DNA from: Mya arenaria | Lineage: Eukaryota; Mollusca; Bivalvia; Myida; Myidae | DNA: 64,000 bases | Reading direction: 5' to 3' | Assembly: GCF_026914265.1 (NCBI RefSeq) | Contig: NC_069126.1 | Coordinates: 39,249,725-39,313,724, forward strand | Part shown: piece by piece, positions 1 to 11,335 of the stretch | Layout of the letters: every line of letters starts with the position of its first letter | Numbering within the stretch: position 1 is the first letter of the stretch | The notes under the pieces: generated by a model | Database searches by the model: none | Seen by the model: the letters and a program-made list of their open reading frames with translations, nothing else | What the model was told of the DNA's origin: nothing | Position numbers and translations under genes: made by a program

Positions 1-262
1 GGTTTTACATGATTGTGTCAGGATTTAGATTTCAACCATATCTCAACATTTTAAATATTACTAAATTTAGAATGTCAGAGTCCAAATTGCGGCTATCTTC
101 ACATATATTAAGCATTGAAACGGGACGATGGAATAGACCGCAATCGACGCCCCTAAATGAACGTAAATGGACTGTTTGTTCCTTATTAGAAGATGAATAC
201 CATTTTCTTCTGAAGTGCCAATTATTTAATGAACCAAGAATGAGATTTATACCTAGGTAGTA
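1..262 (+). mobile_element. LINE ORF2 C-terminal fragment
   Basis: An open frame at about 9-260 encodes a stretch with the pattern FRMSESKLRLSSH, then an IETGRW motif, then C-x(n)-DEYHFLLKC. This is the usual C-terminal tail downstream of the reverse transcriptase in many invertebrate non-LTR retrotransposons, which often ends in 'EDEYHFLL.CP'. The reverse transcriptase itself is missing because the window starts inside the element. A second fragment at 52104-52415 (- strand) carries the same motif (GDEYHFLLVCP). No polyA or simple tail is obvious after the stop, so the 3' boundary is uncertain. Confidence 0.7.
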
Positions 263-2031
263 TATACAACATGTATAAATGAATTGCGCTGATCAATACA
301 GAAAAATAAACTATTTTTAAAAATCTGAGTATGTTTATATCTTTCTTGCACTACAGAGTACAGACAATTCATCCGTCAACCGTTTAAAAATGATTCTTTG
401 AGTAATAATATTCAACGTGTTAGTTGGAAGCGCGCGGTTTAATACAACATGCAATGCAAGCGAGACAATCGAGTATTGTTACACCATCTCAGAAGACGAA
501 AGTACTCGCCCATGCCAGGTGTGACAAAGTCGTTAAATTGCAAGTCACAATGTAGCCTTTTCATATTTAAACTCTAAAACAAAGACGGCCTCTTTTACAA
601 ACGGATGGCGATTGTAACGGAAAAGCAGATGTACAGTGTGAAACTTGGTTTACAAACCTTTTGCCGCGTGCAAATGTGCCTTAAAAAGCTGTATTTATGT
701 TCACTTGTACAACAGCGATATTTACTCCGAATGAGTCTAATGACAAAATATATTTCGGAAAAAAATGAAAGTAAATATAAACTTTATAAACAATAGTAAA
801 ACTGAAAAAGTACAAAAAGTCAAAATATTGCATTTTAAAAATGCATTAAAGGTACACAAAAAAGGAAAAATCTCAATTTTATTTCTGTTCTCTCTCATTT
901 CTATAAAAAGAATTTTACACAGCTGTGAATTTTACTTCAGACATTTCATCTTCACTTTCCGTTTAACTGACCTCCTTAGTTTCTATTTCTTCATTTTCAA
1001 AACATAAAATGATGATAATGATGATGATGATGATGATGATGATGGTTATGATGATGATGATGATGATGTTGATGATGATAACGATCTCTGCATTCGATAG
1101 ATCCAACAACGATTAAAATCGAAAGTGAAAGTGAACCAAACATTTTGGAATATAAAGGTATTTTCTATTCGTTCAATGATTTCAGATATATCAGAATATA
1201 CTCCATGCGATTCATTGATTGTATTTGCTCTACAATCAGGGAATCATGCACATATTATTAAGTATCATCACCATTTTATTCATGTTGAAAGTGTAAAACA
1301 GATTTGTAGTAATTGTAAGAAGGCTATTAAGTACAGGTCTCTTAAGCATCTACCAAAACCATGGATTGTAAATCTACACTGATTTAGAGTCAATTCGTTG
1401 GTTAAATGTTTATATATTTATTGTTGAATACTTAGACGTCTTTGTTTAGCTAGTGTTAGATTGCTAACACTATTGACACTTCATATCGACATTTGGCTGT
1501 GCCGTGTGAAATAAACCTATTTGAAATAGTTCTCTTTTGTATCAATAACTCAGATGATTTATAGAGGTCATTGTTGACAAACACGCTGATGATGACGATG
1601 TGGTGGTGGTGATGCTGTTAAATAAAACTGAAAACATCATTATTAAGAGCTTTGAAAGGACAATTTCAAGTGTCCAGGTAGACGGGGTGAAGAGGCTATT
1701 CCATAAGGCGAGGGATGGTTTAAATAATGTTACGTTGTCAATAGTTGTGGGCATTGTTTGAAAAGTTTGCATTGATCAACGGATTTCAACTTAACTAACT
1801 TAGATATCGAACAAAGACTCCAACACGTTTTATTTCAAATCCTATACATTTGAAAATCAAGAGATTGTTTTAATTTAACATTTGCTGCATGTGTAGGGTA
1901 CTCGGACTTGACATTTATTGTCCCGCGTGTGCATCGTGACTCCTGAAGTTGCTACGAACTTAGTCAACTTCTGCTGGGGAACATTGGCGGCGAATTTTGG
2001 ATGGCCGGCGCGGCTGTGCGGACTGCGACTT
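263..2031. other. Upstream region of DUF3472 gene, no recognised gene
   Basis: No coding segment is recognised here. An 85-codon frame at 1125-1382 with two Cys-x2-Cys-like residues is open but resembles nothing I know. A GAT microsatellite lies at 1008-1080. GC content rises sharply from about 1920 into exon 1 of the next gene, so the promoter and 5' UTR of that gene probably lie in the last few hundred bases, but no TATA box is visible. Confidence 0.5.
1008..1082. repeat. (GAT)n microsatellite
   Basis: About 24 imperfect GAT triplets, interrupted by GTT and AAC units. Confidence 0.95.
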
Positions 2032-2258
2032 ATGGGCTGCGGTAGCGGGCGGCCGATGGATCCACGGGACACGGCGGACTGGGAGGACGGCGAGGTGGGT
2101 GAGACGCGGGGTGTCCACTGGCAGACAGAGCAGGATGAGTTGCTCACGGAGTACGGCTCCCATCTCCAGAGCGCCTACCAGTCGCGTGCTGGAACCGCAA
2201 AGTCTCGCGCAAGGAGCGCGCGCATAGGAAGCGCATACACAGGACTGACCGCATCGAC
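2032..2258 (+). CDS. DUF3472 protein, exon 1 (N-terminus)
   Basis: This is the first coding exon of a four-exon gene (2032-2258, 4443-4638, 7835-7957, 12455-13291; 461 codons including the stop). The exon is GC-rich, unlike its surroundings. I chose the ATG at 2032 because the frame then starts MGCGSGRP, resembling an acylation signal (Gly2, Cys3), although Ser/Thr is absent at position 6. The frame is also open upstream, so a longer start is possible. The exon ends AC with donor GTAGGT. Phase 2 matches exon 2, which starts with the missing third base. The 75 residues are hydrophilic with no recognised domain: an acidic segment (DTADWEDGEVGE) is followed by an Arg-rich one (SRAGTAKSRARSARIG). 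No signal peptide is seen. The exon call rests on phase agreement and composition. Confidence 0.65.
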
Positions 2259-2269
2259 GTAGGTTGTAT

Positions 2270-3595
2270 GTTAAACAGGGAAAATTGCCATTGCCTGGTG
2301 TAGTAATGTGAGCTCCTGACTAGCCATTGCCTAGTGTGGTAATGTGTGCACCTAACTAACCATTGTCTGGTGTGGTAATGTGTGCACCTAACTAACCACT
2401 GTCTGGTGTGGTAATGTGTGCACCTAACTAACCATTGTCTGGTGTGGTAATGTGTGCACCTAACTAACCATTGTCTGGTGTGGTAATGTGTGCACCTAAC
2501 TAACCATTGTCTGGTGTGGTAATGTGTGCACCTAACTAACCATGGCCTGGTCTGGTAATGTGTGCCCCGGACTAACCATTGTTTGCAGGTTGATAGAAGC
2601 ACCTGGCGGGTTGAATCAGCACCTAAAACATTGCCTGGCGGGTTGATGTTTGCACCTAACTAACCATTGTCTGACGGGTTGATGTCTGCACCTAACTAAC
2701 CATTGTCTGGCGGGTTGATGTATGCATCTAACTAACCATTGTCTGACGGGTTGATTTATGCACTTAATTTATCAATGTGTGGTGGGCTGATGTATGCACC
2801 TAACTAACCATTGTCTGACGGGTTGATGTATGCACCTAACTAACCATTGTCTGGTGGGTTGATGTATGCACCTAACTAACCATTGTCTGGCGGGTTGATT
2901 TATGCACTTAATTTATCAATGTGTGGTGGGTTGATGTATGCACCTAACTAACCATTGTCTGGCGGGTTGATGTATGCACCTAACTAACCATTGTCTGACG
3001 GGTTGATTTATGCACTTAATTTATCAATGTGTGGTGGGTTGATGTATGCACCTAACTGACCATTGTCTGGCGGGTTGATGTATGCACCTAACTAACCATT
3101 GTCTGACGGGTTGATGTATGCACATAACTAACCATTGTCTGATGAATTGATGTATGCATCTAACTAACCATTGTCTGGCGGGTTGATTTATGCACTTAAT
3201 TTATCAATGTGTGGTGGGTTAATGTATGCACCTAACTGACCATTGTCTGGCGGGTTGATGTATGCACCTAACTAACCATTGTCTGACGGGTTGATGTATG
3301 CACCTAACTAACCATTGTCTGACGGGTTGATGTATGCACCTAACTAACCATTGTCTGACGGGTTGATGTATGCACATAACTAACCATTGTCTGATGAATT
3401 GATGTATGCATCTAACTAACCATTGTCTGGCGGGTTGATTTATGCACTTAATTTATCAATGTGTGGTGGGTTGATGTATGCACCTAACTGACCATTGTCT
3501 GGCGGGTTGATGTATGCACCTAACTAACCATTGTCTGGCGGGTTGATGTGTGCACCTTACTTACCATTGTATGGAGAGTTAATTCAGAACGTAAT
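2270..3595. repeat. Intron 1 minisatellite, 36-bp unit
   Basis: About 37 units of a 36-bp repeat (typical unit starts ATTGTCTGGCGGGTTGATG and ends CACCTAACTAACC) fill the 5' part of intron 1. The first units carry GTGTGGTAATGTGTG instead of GCGGGTTGATGTATG. A variant unit (TTTATGCACTTAATTTATC) recurs near 2752, 2897, 3005, 3185 and 3437. The spacings are near multiples of 36 bp, showing higher-order amplification. The element ACTGACC...GGTTG...TATG also occurs across the exon 1 donor site at 2243-2270. Confidence 0.95.
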
Positions 3596-4375
3596 TAACC
3601 ATTGTCTGGTAGGTGAAATCAGCACCTTACAAGCCTTTGTCTGGTGAATTAAATCAGCACCTAACAAGCTATTGTCTGACGGGCAAAATCAGCACCTAAC
3701 AATCCGTTTTCTGGCGGGTAAAATCAGCACGTGACAATCCGTTTGCTGGCACGTTAAATCAGCACATAACAAGCTATTGTCTGGCGGGTTAAATCAGCAC
3801 ATAACAATCAATTGTCTGGCGGGTTAAATCAGCACATAACAATCAATTGTCTGGCGGGTAAAATCAGCACCAAGTTATTGTCTGGCGGATGAAATCAGCA
3901 CCTAACAAGCTATTGTCTGGCGGGTAAAATCAGCACACAACAAGTTATTGTCTGGCGGGCTAAATCAGCACATAACAATCAATTGTCTGGCGGGTAAAAT
4001 CAGCACATAACAATCAATTGTCTGGCGGGTAAAATCAGCACCTTACAATCAATTGTCTGGCGGGTAAAATCAGCACATAACAATCAATTGTCTGGCGGGT
4101 AAAATCAGCACCTTACAATCAATTGTATGGCGGGTAAAATCAGCACACAACAAGTACTTGTCTGGCGGGTTAAATCCGCACCTAACAATCAATTCTCTGG
4201 CGGGTAAAATCAGCACATAACAATCAATTGTCTGGCGGGTTAAATCCGCACCTAACAATCAATTGTCTGGCGGGTAAAATCACCACTTAACAAGCTATTG
4301 TTTGGCGGGTTAAATCAGCACCTAACGAGCTTTTGTCTGACGGGATGATGTTTGCACATATATATGTAGCAATTT
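3596..4375. repeat. Intron 1 minisatellite, about 35-bp subfamily
   Basis: About 21 units related to the preceding array but diverged as a block, with core ATTGTCTGGCGGGTAAAATC followed by AGCACATAACAATCA. The switch between subfamilies is abrupt, near 3590. The array stops about 70 bp before exon 2. Confidence 0.93.
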
Positions 4376-4442
4376 TCTGGTGGCTTGATGAAACTTAAAA
4401 TTTTACTAATTGATGTATGGATCGTCTACTGTGTTGGTTTAG

Positions 4443-4638
4443 GACGATCCAGGAAGCAGAGTGGACGATGTTGTCTGATGATGAGGGGACGATGGTTGAC
4501 GAGGACGAGATGCCGGGCCTCCGAGCGCCCTCCCTGTCCCTATGGTACAACGACAACGAGGCGGGTGACATTCTCATTCAGGATGTATATGTACCACGCA
4601 TGGGCCTCGCCCGCAACACCTACTACTGCTGCCTACAG
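4443..4638 (+). CDS. DUF3472 protein, exon 2
   Basis: Acceptor TGTTGGTTTAG precedes the exon and donor CAG/GTAGGA follows it. The phase is 2 in and 0 out, so it joins both neighbours in frame. It encodes about residues 76-141: an acidic stretch ([15 protein letters not shown]) and then a beta-rich segment ([21 protein letters not shown]) that I take as the start of the folded extracellular-type beta sandwich preceding DUF3472 in this family. The family link of this exon is an inference from its position. The open frame ends 24 bases after the donor. Confidence 0.8.
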
Positions 4639-6196
4639 GTAGGACACAAAAACATGACGCTCTGATGGCAGTAGCTATTGATTTATTTCGTGTTTATTGT
4701 TTTTTGTCCGTTTTTTTCCATTTTATAATAATACAAATTGTCCGTCTTTGATTTTATTGTTTAAACTATAAATAACGCGCGGACTAGATACCGCTCGGTA
4801 TGATGACTCGCTTGGTTTACTGTTCACTTGTAATGTTTGGTTTCTTTTGGAAAACCAATGTGATGCAATCAACCATGGTTAACGCTCAACTTTGTTTGTG
4901 TTTTGTTGTCTGATACTAGTTTAAAGTTTTTTCGATACATTTATTTCGTTTATCATTTCATTTGATCCAGATTTTGAACAAAAACAACTTGGTTAAAATA
5001 AATAGGCAGTTGACAGGCGAGTGGGTTGGTGTTAAGCATAGCGATGAAACGAATGTTGCGAGCTTTGAAGATCTTGGTTTGATGGTTTTATGATCAACGT
5101 CGCTTTGGCAAAAACCGCTCAATATCTGGATGGGGAATGACGTATACGTAGTAATGGAACATAACTCTTATATACATATATATAGTACCTAAGGCCGCTG
5201 TTGCTTAAGGTGATAGGCTAAGTAATGATATGACCCATGTAGCGATGTTACTTGATTTGTTTTAAGTGTATGAATTGTTAAGATATAATACTGTGTGACT
5301 GCATTTGGCGTTGTTGGAATCATTGTATTTGTTACTGAAGAAAGGAAAATCAGGGGCGGTTTTATGATTTGACGTAAGAGGGGGCATAACATCGGGCGTT
5401 ACCTTTTGACTTGCGCACCTTCCCCAGAATCGAGATTTATTTGGTGTTGACTGGAGGTGGGGGTTGTTACCCAATAATTGAGTTATAAATGACGTTTAGT
5501 AACTAGGTGAAATATTTTCCGCTATATATAAAACATGCAGTAAGATTGACGCATAGTGATGAAAGGAGTGTTTATATAGCGCATCATAGAAGACGTTCCT
5601 CGAAATTACTGCAGTAAAAGGCCGCCGAAAGTAAAACAATATAAAAGAGTTTTTCGCTCAATATTTCAAGTTCGGAATGTTAGGTAGAGATGAAACTTTT
5701 TTTTGTTTTATCTGCGGCATATGGACGAAAACCAGCCATAACGCACTAGTCACTCGAGAGTTATCGCCCTTTAATTATATAAATTACCTTAAATCGGTCT
5801 TGTCCGATCGATAATTTCAGAATCCTTTGTCCAATCATCACCAACATTGGTCAGAATTTTTATGGGTATAATTTAATTCTTAATTTGACTTAAAGTCACA
5901 CTCGTATTCAAAATCACTATATACTGTATAACAAACATGAATTTTGAGTGATAAACCTTCAACTACTTACTTCTTACTAAATAATGCTTTTATGGAAATA
6001 TGTTATACTAATAACAAATTTTCAACCGTGTATTAAAAAGCTGAAAAATCACAAATATTAAATGACGGGTGAGTGCTAAACGATTTACAGTGATCAATTA
6101 TCGTGTAATCGTGCTAAAATGACTTTAAAAAGTTTTTAAAGATTAATAGTGATGGAATTTGTTGTATATGCTATATTGACCCGCGTAACCGGAGTT
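4639..6196. other. Intron 2, 5' part, with a MITE remnant
   Basis: This is AT-rich intron sequence. At about 5889-6130 lies a diverged copy of the MITE family seen at 15096-15473 and 28236-28623 (shared TTAAAGT.ACACTC start and the TGAGTGATAAACCTT.AACTACTTACT block). Nothing else is recognised. Confidence 0.6.
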
Positions 6197-7834
6197 ACAC
6201 CTTCTATGTCAGTGGAACGCAAGGCTGAAGGATGACGGCTACTGTGGGATCCAAGACCATGCTATGAAAACAATCTTTTATTTCAGTGGAACGCGAGGCT
6301 GGAGGATGACGGCTTCTGTGCGACCCAGGACCATGCTATGAAAACAATCTCTTATTTCAGTGGAACGCGATGCTGGAGGATGACGGCTAGTGTGGGCTCC
6401 AGGACCATGCTATGAAAACAATATCTTATTTCAGTGGAACGTGATGCTGGAGGATGACGGCTACTGTTGGACCCAGGACCATGCTATGAAAACAATCTCT
6501 TATTTCAGTGGAACGCGATGCTGGAGGATGACGGCTAGTGTGGGATCCAGGACCATGCTATGAAAACAATATCTTATTTCAGTGGAACGTGATGCTGGAG
6601 GATGACGGCTACTGTTGGACCCAGGACCATGCTATGAAAACAATCTCTTATTTCAGTGGAACGCGATGCTGGAGGATGACGGCTAGTGTGGGATCCAGGA
6701 CCATGCTATGAAAACAATATCTTATTTCAGTGGAATGCGGGACTGGAGGATGACGGCTTCTGCGGGATCCAGGACCATGCTATGAAAACAATCTCTTATT
6801 TCAGTGGAACGCGGTGATGGAGGATGATGGCTACTGTTGGATCCAGGACCATGCCATGAAAACAATCTCTTATTTGAGTGGAATGCGGACCTGGAGGATG
6901 ACGGCTTCTGCGGGATCCAGGACCATGCTATGAAAACAATATCTTATTTCAGTGGAACGCGGCGATGGAGGATGACGGCTACTGTTGGACCCAGGACCAT
7001 GCTATGAAAACAATCTCTTATTTCAGTGGAACGTGATGCTGGAGGATGACGGCTACTGTTGGACCCAGGACCATGCTATGAAAACAATATCTTATTTCAG
7101 TGGAATGCGAGGCTGGAGACTGACGGCAACTGCGGGATCCAGGACCATGCTATGAAAACAATCTCTTCTTTCAGTGGAATGCGGGGCTGGAGGATGACGG
7201 CTACTGCGGGATCCAGGACCATGCTATGAAAACAATCTCTTATTTCAGTGGAACGCGGGGATGGAGGATGACGGCTACTGTGGGATCCAGGACCATGCTA
7301 TGAAAACAATCTCTTATTTCAGTGGAACGCAGGACTGGAGGATGACGGCTACTGTTGGATCCAGGACCATGCTATGAAAACAATCTCTTATTTCAGTGGA
7401 ACGCGGGGATGGAGGATGACGGCTTCTGCGGGATCCAGGACCATGCTATGAAAACAATCTCTTATTTTAGTGGAACGCAGGACTGGAGGATGACGGCTAC
7501 TGTTGGATCAAGGACCATGCTATGAAAACAATCTCTTATTTCAGTGGAACGCGGGGATGGAGGATGACGGCTACTGTTGGACCCAGGACCATGCTATGAA
7601 AACAATCTCTTTTTTCAGTTGAACGCGGGGATTGAGGATGACGGCTACTGTTGGATCTCGGACCATCCGATGTACATATTCTCCTTCTATATTTATTTAG
7701 TGGAACGCGGGGATGGCGATGGATGCTACTATGGAATCCAGGACCATGCTATTACATATACACCTTCCAATAGTATTTTACTGTACCGAGGGACCTGAGG
7801 ATGACGGCTACTGAACCTTATTCTTATATTTCAG
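6197..7834 (+). repeat. 74-bp minisatellite carrying exon 3 splice acceptor copies
   Basis: Twenty units at an exact 74-bp spacing (exon-like starts at 6213, 6287, 6361 and so on to 7619) are followed by a less regular unit starting at 7701 and a degenerate one near 7780. Each unit has a pyrimidine-rich tract ending TTATTTCAG, then TGGAACGC.GG.ATGGAGGA, then GGCTACTG.GGGATCCAGGA. This copies the intron 2 acceptor plus the first 16 codons of exon 3, followed by about 25 bp of filler. The encoded peptide matches exon 3 at 14 of 16 residues (DD in place of GG). Four codons differ only silently. The units contain acceptors but no convincing donor. Because 74 is not a multiple of 3, use of an upstream copy would change the reading frame. 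Confidence 0.95.
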
Positions 7835-7957
7835 TGGAACGCAGGGATGGAAGGGGGTGGATACTGTGGGATCCAGGATCATCCGCGGGGCCGTAACTTC
7901 ATATTTTCCTTGTGGGACCCACCTCGGGGTGAAGGCGCGATCCGGCCCATATACGTG
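7835..7957 (+). CDS. DUF3472 protein, exon 3
   Basis: Acceptor TTCTTATATTTCAG and donor GTG/GTAAGG bound a 41-codon exon in phase 0 at both ends (about residues 142-182). It starts [16 protein letters not shown] and continues [18 protein letters not shown]. The GYCGIQ and FSLWD elements are what I expect in the beta sandwich just before the GGEGTG motif of DUF3472 proteins. The 5' edge of this exon is the template, or a sister copy, of the 74-bp array before it. Confidence 0.88.
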
Positions 7958-9000
7958 GTAAGGGCTGGAAATTGTCTATTATTGTTTAAAAACTTATCTG
8001 ATACTAAGGCTACGTCGAACCAAACATCAGATCAAAGAAAATTAAAATTGTTCGACGTCGCACCCTGTTCTATTTTTTGAAATAATATAGTTGTATGCCG
8101 GAAATAGTTTTAAGGTAGAATATTGGAGCCATCCTGCGTTCAGTCGGTTGAACTGATGCAAAATGTTTTATGAGCGAATGTCTTTCACAGTTTCAGGTAC
8201 CCACGGCTTACTCGTCTGAACGTAGCGTGACGTTTAAAATGATTTTTAAATTTTTGTTTATGTTGGAGTGGGGCGATCTGCTTAAACAGTTTTAGAAATA
8301 TCACTCATAACCATCGTTATGTGTAAAAGTACTTGATATATTTTACGTGACCCGCTGCCTAATACTCTTAAAGTTATTCACGTGCCCTATAACATAATGT
8401 ATACACTTTTTGGAGGTTAAATGATTGAACTACTTTCACAGTTTAAGAGATAACACTCTCGTATTTGTTGTCATTTGCGACCAAGCAGTTAAAGAGTTGT
8501 GTGCTCCTTATTATTCTATTTACGTTATAGCTATAAGTGGCCTATAACACACTTTGTGGAGCGGATTTTCTGAAATTTGGTTCACATGATTACCATTAAG
8601 ATATTTTTATAAGCCTTAACCAATAGTTACATTTTACATTATGGATATATGGATTTTTGGAGAGAACTACTTCACTTTAAGCTTAAAAACTTGTGAACGC
8701 TAAGGTCTACGGAAATCAAGCTTGGTTATTAGGTTGGCTAGCGAGAGATTAAAGTCGTGGCAACAATGCGCTGAAAATGTGCTTCCGATCAATAACTGAA
8801 GAACGCTCAGTCCAACGGACGTCCAACTTGGTTCCAGTTGTGTTATGAACAATAGACGAACCCTTTTTTTGAAGTCAGTGGGTCAAAGGATGACCAAAGG
8901 ATAACTCATGGTGACCTTGAGGTGAAAAACCGTTCCCATCAATATCAAAAGAACGGTGGGGCACTCAAGTATGTCTTTTTAAAGACACTACCCGAGCACA
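7958..9000. other. Intron 3, 5' part
   Basis: AT-rich sequence with no exon seen. From about 8700 to 8965 it resembles a dispersed bivalve-type repeat (CCGATCAATAACTGAAGAACGC, then GGTGACCTTGAGGTGAAAAACCG, then GAACGGTGGGG). The identity is from memory of similar sequences, not from a search. Confidence 0.45.
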
Positions 9001-9002
9001 TA

Positions 9003-9515
9003 CATGTATTTATGTCCGTGGCAGGGACGATATGCGAGCTGATCACACACATGTATTTATGTCCGTGGCAGGGACGATATGCGAGCTGATCACACACATG
9101 TATTATTGTCCGTGGCAGGGACGAATGCGAGCCGATCACACACATGTATTTATGTCCGTGGCAGGGACGAATGCGAGCCGATCACACACATGTATTTATG
9201 TCCGTGGCAGGGACGAATGCGAGCCGATCACACACATGTATTTATGTCCGTGGCAGGGACGAATGCGAGCCGATCACACACATGTATTTATGTCCGTGGC
9301 AGGGACGAATGCGAGCCGATCCCACACATGTATTTATGTCCGTGGCAGGGACGAATGCGAGCCGATCACACACATGTATTTATGTCCGTGGCAGGGACGA
9401 ATGCGAGCCAATCACACACATATATTTATGTCCGTGGCAGGGACGAATGCGAGCCGATCACACACATGTATTTATGTCCGTGGCAGGGACGAATGCGAGC
9501 CGTTCACATGTATAT
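9003..9515 (+). repeat. 46-bp minisatellite A, diverged exon 4 acceptor copies
   Basis: About 11 units of 46-47 bp contain GTCCGTGGCAG, then GGACGAATGCGAGCCGATC. Compared with the true exon 4 boundary (GGCAG/GGTCCTGGGACGATCTGCGAGCCG), the unit keeps GGCAGG, GACGA and TGCGAGCCG but lacks the GTCCTGG part. It is the most distal and most diverged of three related arrays. The long open frames across it are a by-product of a stop-free unit. Confidence 0.85.
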
Positions 9516-9544
9516 ATATTAATGACAGGATCTTGTGACGACCT

Positions 9545-10340
9545 GTGAGTCGTTGACATATGCTTCCCTGGGAGGGTTGGGACGACCTGTGAGCTGTTGA
9601 CATATTTGCTTATCTTGCAGGGTTTTGGGACGTTCTGTGAGATGTTGCCATATGCTTTCCTGGCAGGGTCCTGGGGCGACCTGTGAGCTGTTGCCATATG
9701 CTTTCCTGGCAGGGTCCTGGGGCGACCTGTGAGCTGTTGCCATATGCTTTCCTGGCAGGGTCCTGGGACGACCTGTGAGCTATTGCCATATGCTTTCCTG
9801 GCAGGGTCCTGGGGCGACCTGTGAGCTGTTGCCATATGCTTTCCTGGCAGGGTCCTGGGGCGACCTGTGAGCTGTTGCCATATGCTTTCCTGGCAGGGTC
9901 CTGGGACGGCCTAAGAGCTGTTGAAAAATATGCTTTCCTGGCCGGGTGTTGTGACGACCTGTGAGTTGTTGACATATGTTTTCCTGACAGGGTGTTGTGA
10001 CGACCCCGAGAGCTGTTGACATATGCTTTCCCGGCAGGGTCTTGGGACGATCTGTGAGCTGTTGACATATGCTTTCCCGGCAGGGTCTTTGGACGATCTG
10101 TGAGCTGTTGACATATGCTTTCCCGGCAGGGTCTTTGGACGATATGTGAGCTGTTGACATATACTTTCATGGCAGGGTCTTGGGACGATATGTGAGCTGT
10201 TGACATATGTTTTCCTGGCAGGGTCTTGGGACGACCTGTGAGCTGTTGACATATGCTTTCCTGGCAGGGTCTTAGGTAGATCATTGATTTGTTGATATAT
10301 ATACTTTCCTGGTAGGGTGTTCCGGTAGGGTAGTGGGACG
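9545..10340 (+). repeat. 46-bp minisatellite B, exon 4 acceptor copies
   Basis: About 17 units contain a pyrimidine tract CATATGCTTTCCTGGCAG followed by GGTCCTGGGACGACCTGTGAG. The exon-like part differs from the start of exon 4 at about four of 27 positions. One change makes CGACCT/GTGAGC, so each unit also carries a donor-like GTGAGC only 16 bp after its acceptor. Confidence 0.9.
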
Positions 10341-10599
10341 ATCTTTCGAGTGTAATTCGAAAAATACTTTCTTTATAACTAAGCAAGATTGTGACATACC
10401 TTGTATTATGAAATTTGGTCATACTTAATTGTTATTTTAAAGAAACTATACGAATAATAGACAAAATAAAGTTTACATTGACCTTTAGGTGAGTTAATGA
10501 TTGTTTGAACAATAAAATGGAAAGACGGAACACACGATCTAAAATGAAGTTGATTGCAAATGTTTAAGAAGTAAGTTTTATATGCATGCGAGTAGTGCT

Positions 10600-11335
10600 A
10601 CCAAACCTTGTGACTCAATGTACTTATGTATTATCGGTGAGTTATATGAGACCTTTCATTGGATAGCGTTTGGTGCCCCTGGGCTCAAGGTCAAGGTCAC
10701 TGAAACTAAACATAGAAAAACGGTTAAAACTGAATAACTTTAGTGAGGGTTGACATATCTTAACCAAATTTCATAAACATAATAATGGATGAGTTTATGG
10801 ATATATTTCATGGGATTGCAAGGCCAAGTTCACTGTTACTAAGAAGGAAAAATGGTGAGTACTGAATAACTTAAGTTAGGGTTGACATATATTTACTCAA
10901 CTTGGTATTTAGGAAGAGTTTACGGAGACCTTTCATGGGTTTGCGTTTAGGGCTCTTGGGGTCAAGGTCAAGGTCACTGTTACTAAAAATAGAAAAACGG
11001 TTGAAACCGAAAAACGTTAGGATTGACACATCTTGACTAAACTTGGTATTTAGGAATAGTTTATGGATACCTTTCATTGGGTTGCGTTTGGGGCTCGTGG
11101 AATCAAGGTGAAGGTCACAGAAACTAAAGTAATAGAAAAACGGTTAAAACTGAATTACTTTAGATAGGGTTCATATATCTTGACCAAACTTGATATGTAT
11201 GAATAGTTTATTGAGGACCTCCATGGGACTGCATTTGAGCCCATACTAAAATTAGAAAGAAAAAAAACAAAACTTCTTCTGTTAATCATTTAAAATCTGG
11301 TTTCGTCGCATTGCGGCGTTTCTAGTTTACAAATG
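10600..11335. repeat. Dispersed repeat, about 180-bp internal units
   Basis: Three to four tandem segments share CTTTCATTGG.TTGCGTTTGG, GTCAAGGTCAAGGTCACTG, AGAAAAACGGTTAAAACTGA and GGGTTGACATATCTTGACC. The end is TTTCGTCGCATTGCGGCGTT, a small palindrome. The sequence resembles a repeat family common in bivalve genomes, by memory. It separates acceptor arrays B and C. Confidence 0.75.

Noticed and set aside
1875-2163. GC-rich frames antisense to exon 1
   Set aside because: High GC reduces stop codons on both strands. Only the + frame gives a phase-matched splice to exon 2.
2144-2602. 152-codon open frame on the - strand with WLVRCTHYHTRQ repeats
   Set aside because: It is the complement of the 36-bp intronic array plus exon 1.
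9032-10422. Repeat-protein-like open frames on + and - strands
   Set aside because: They are by-products of the 46-bp arrays, which are better explained as copies of the exon 4 splice boundary.
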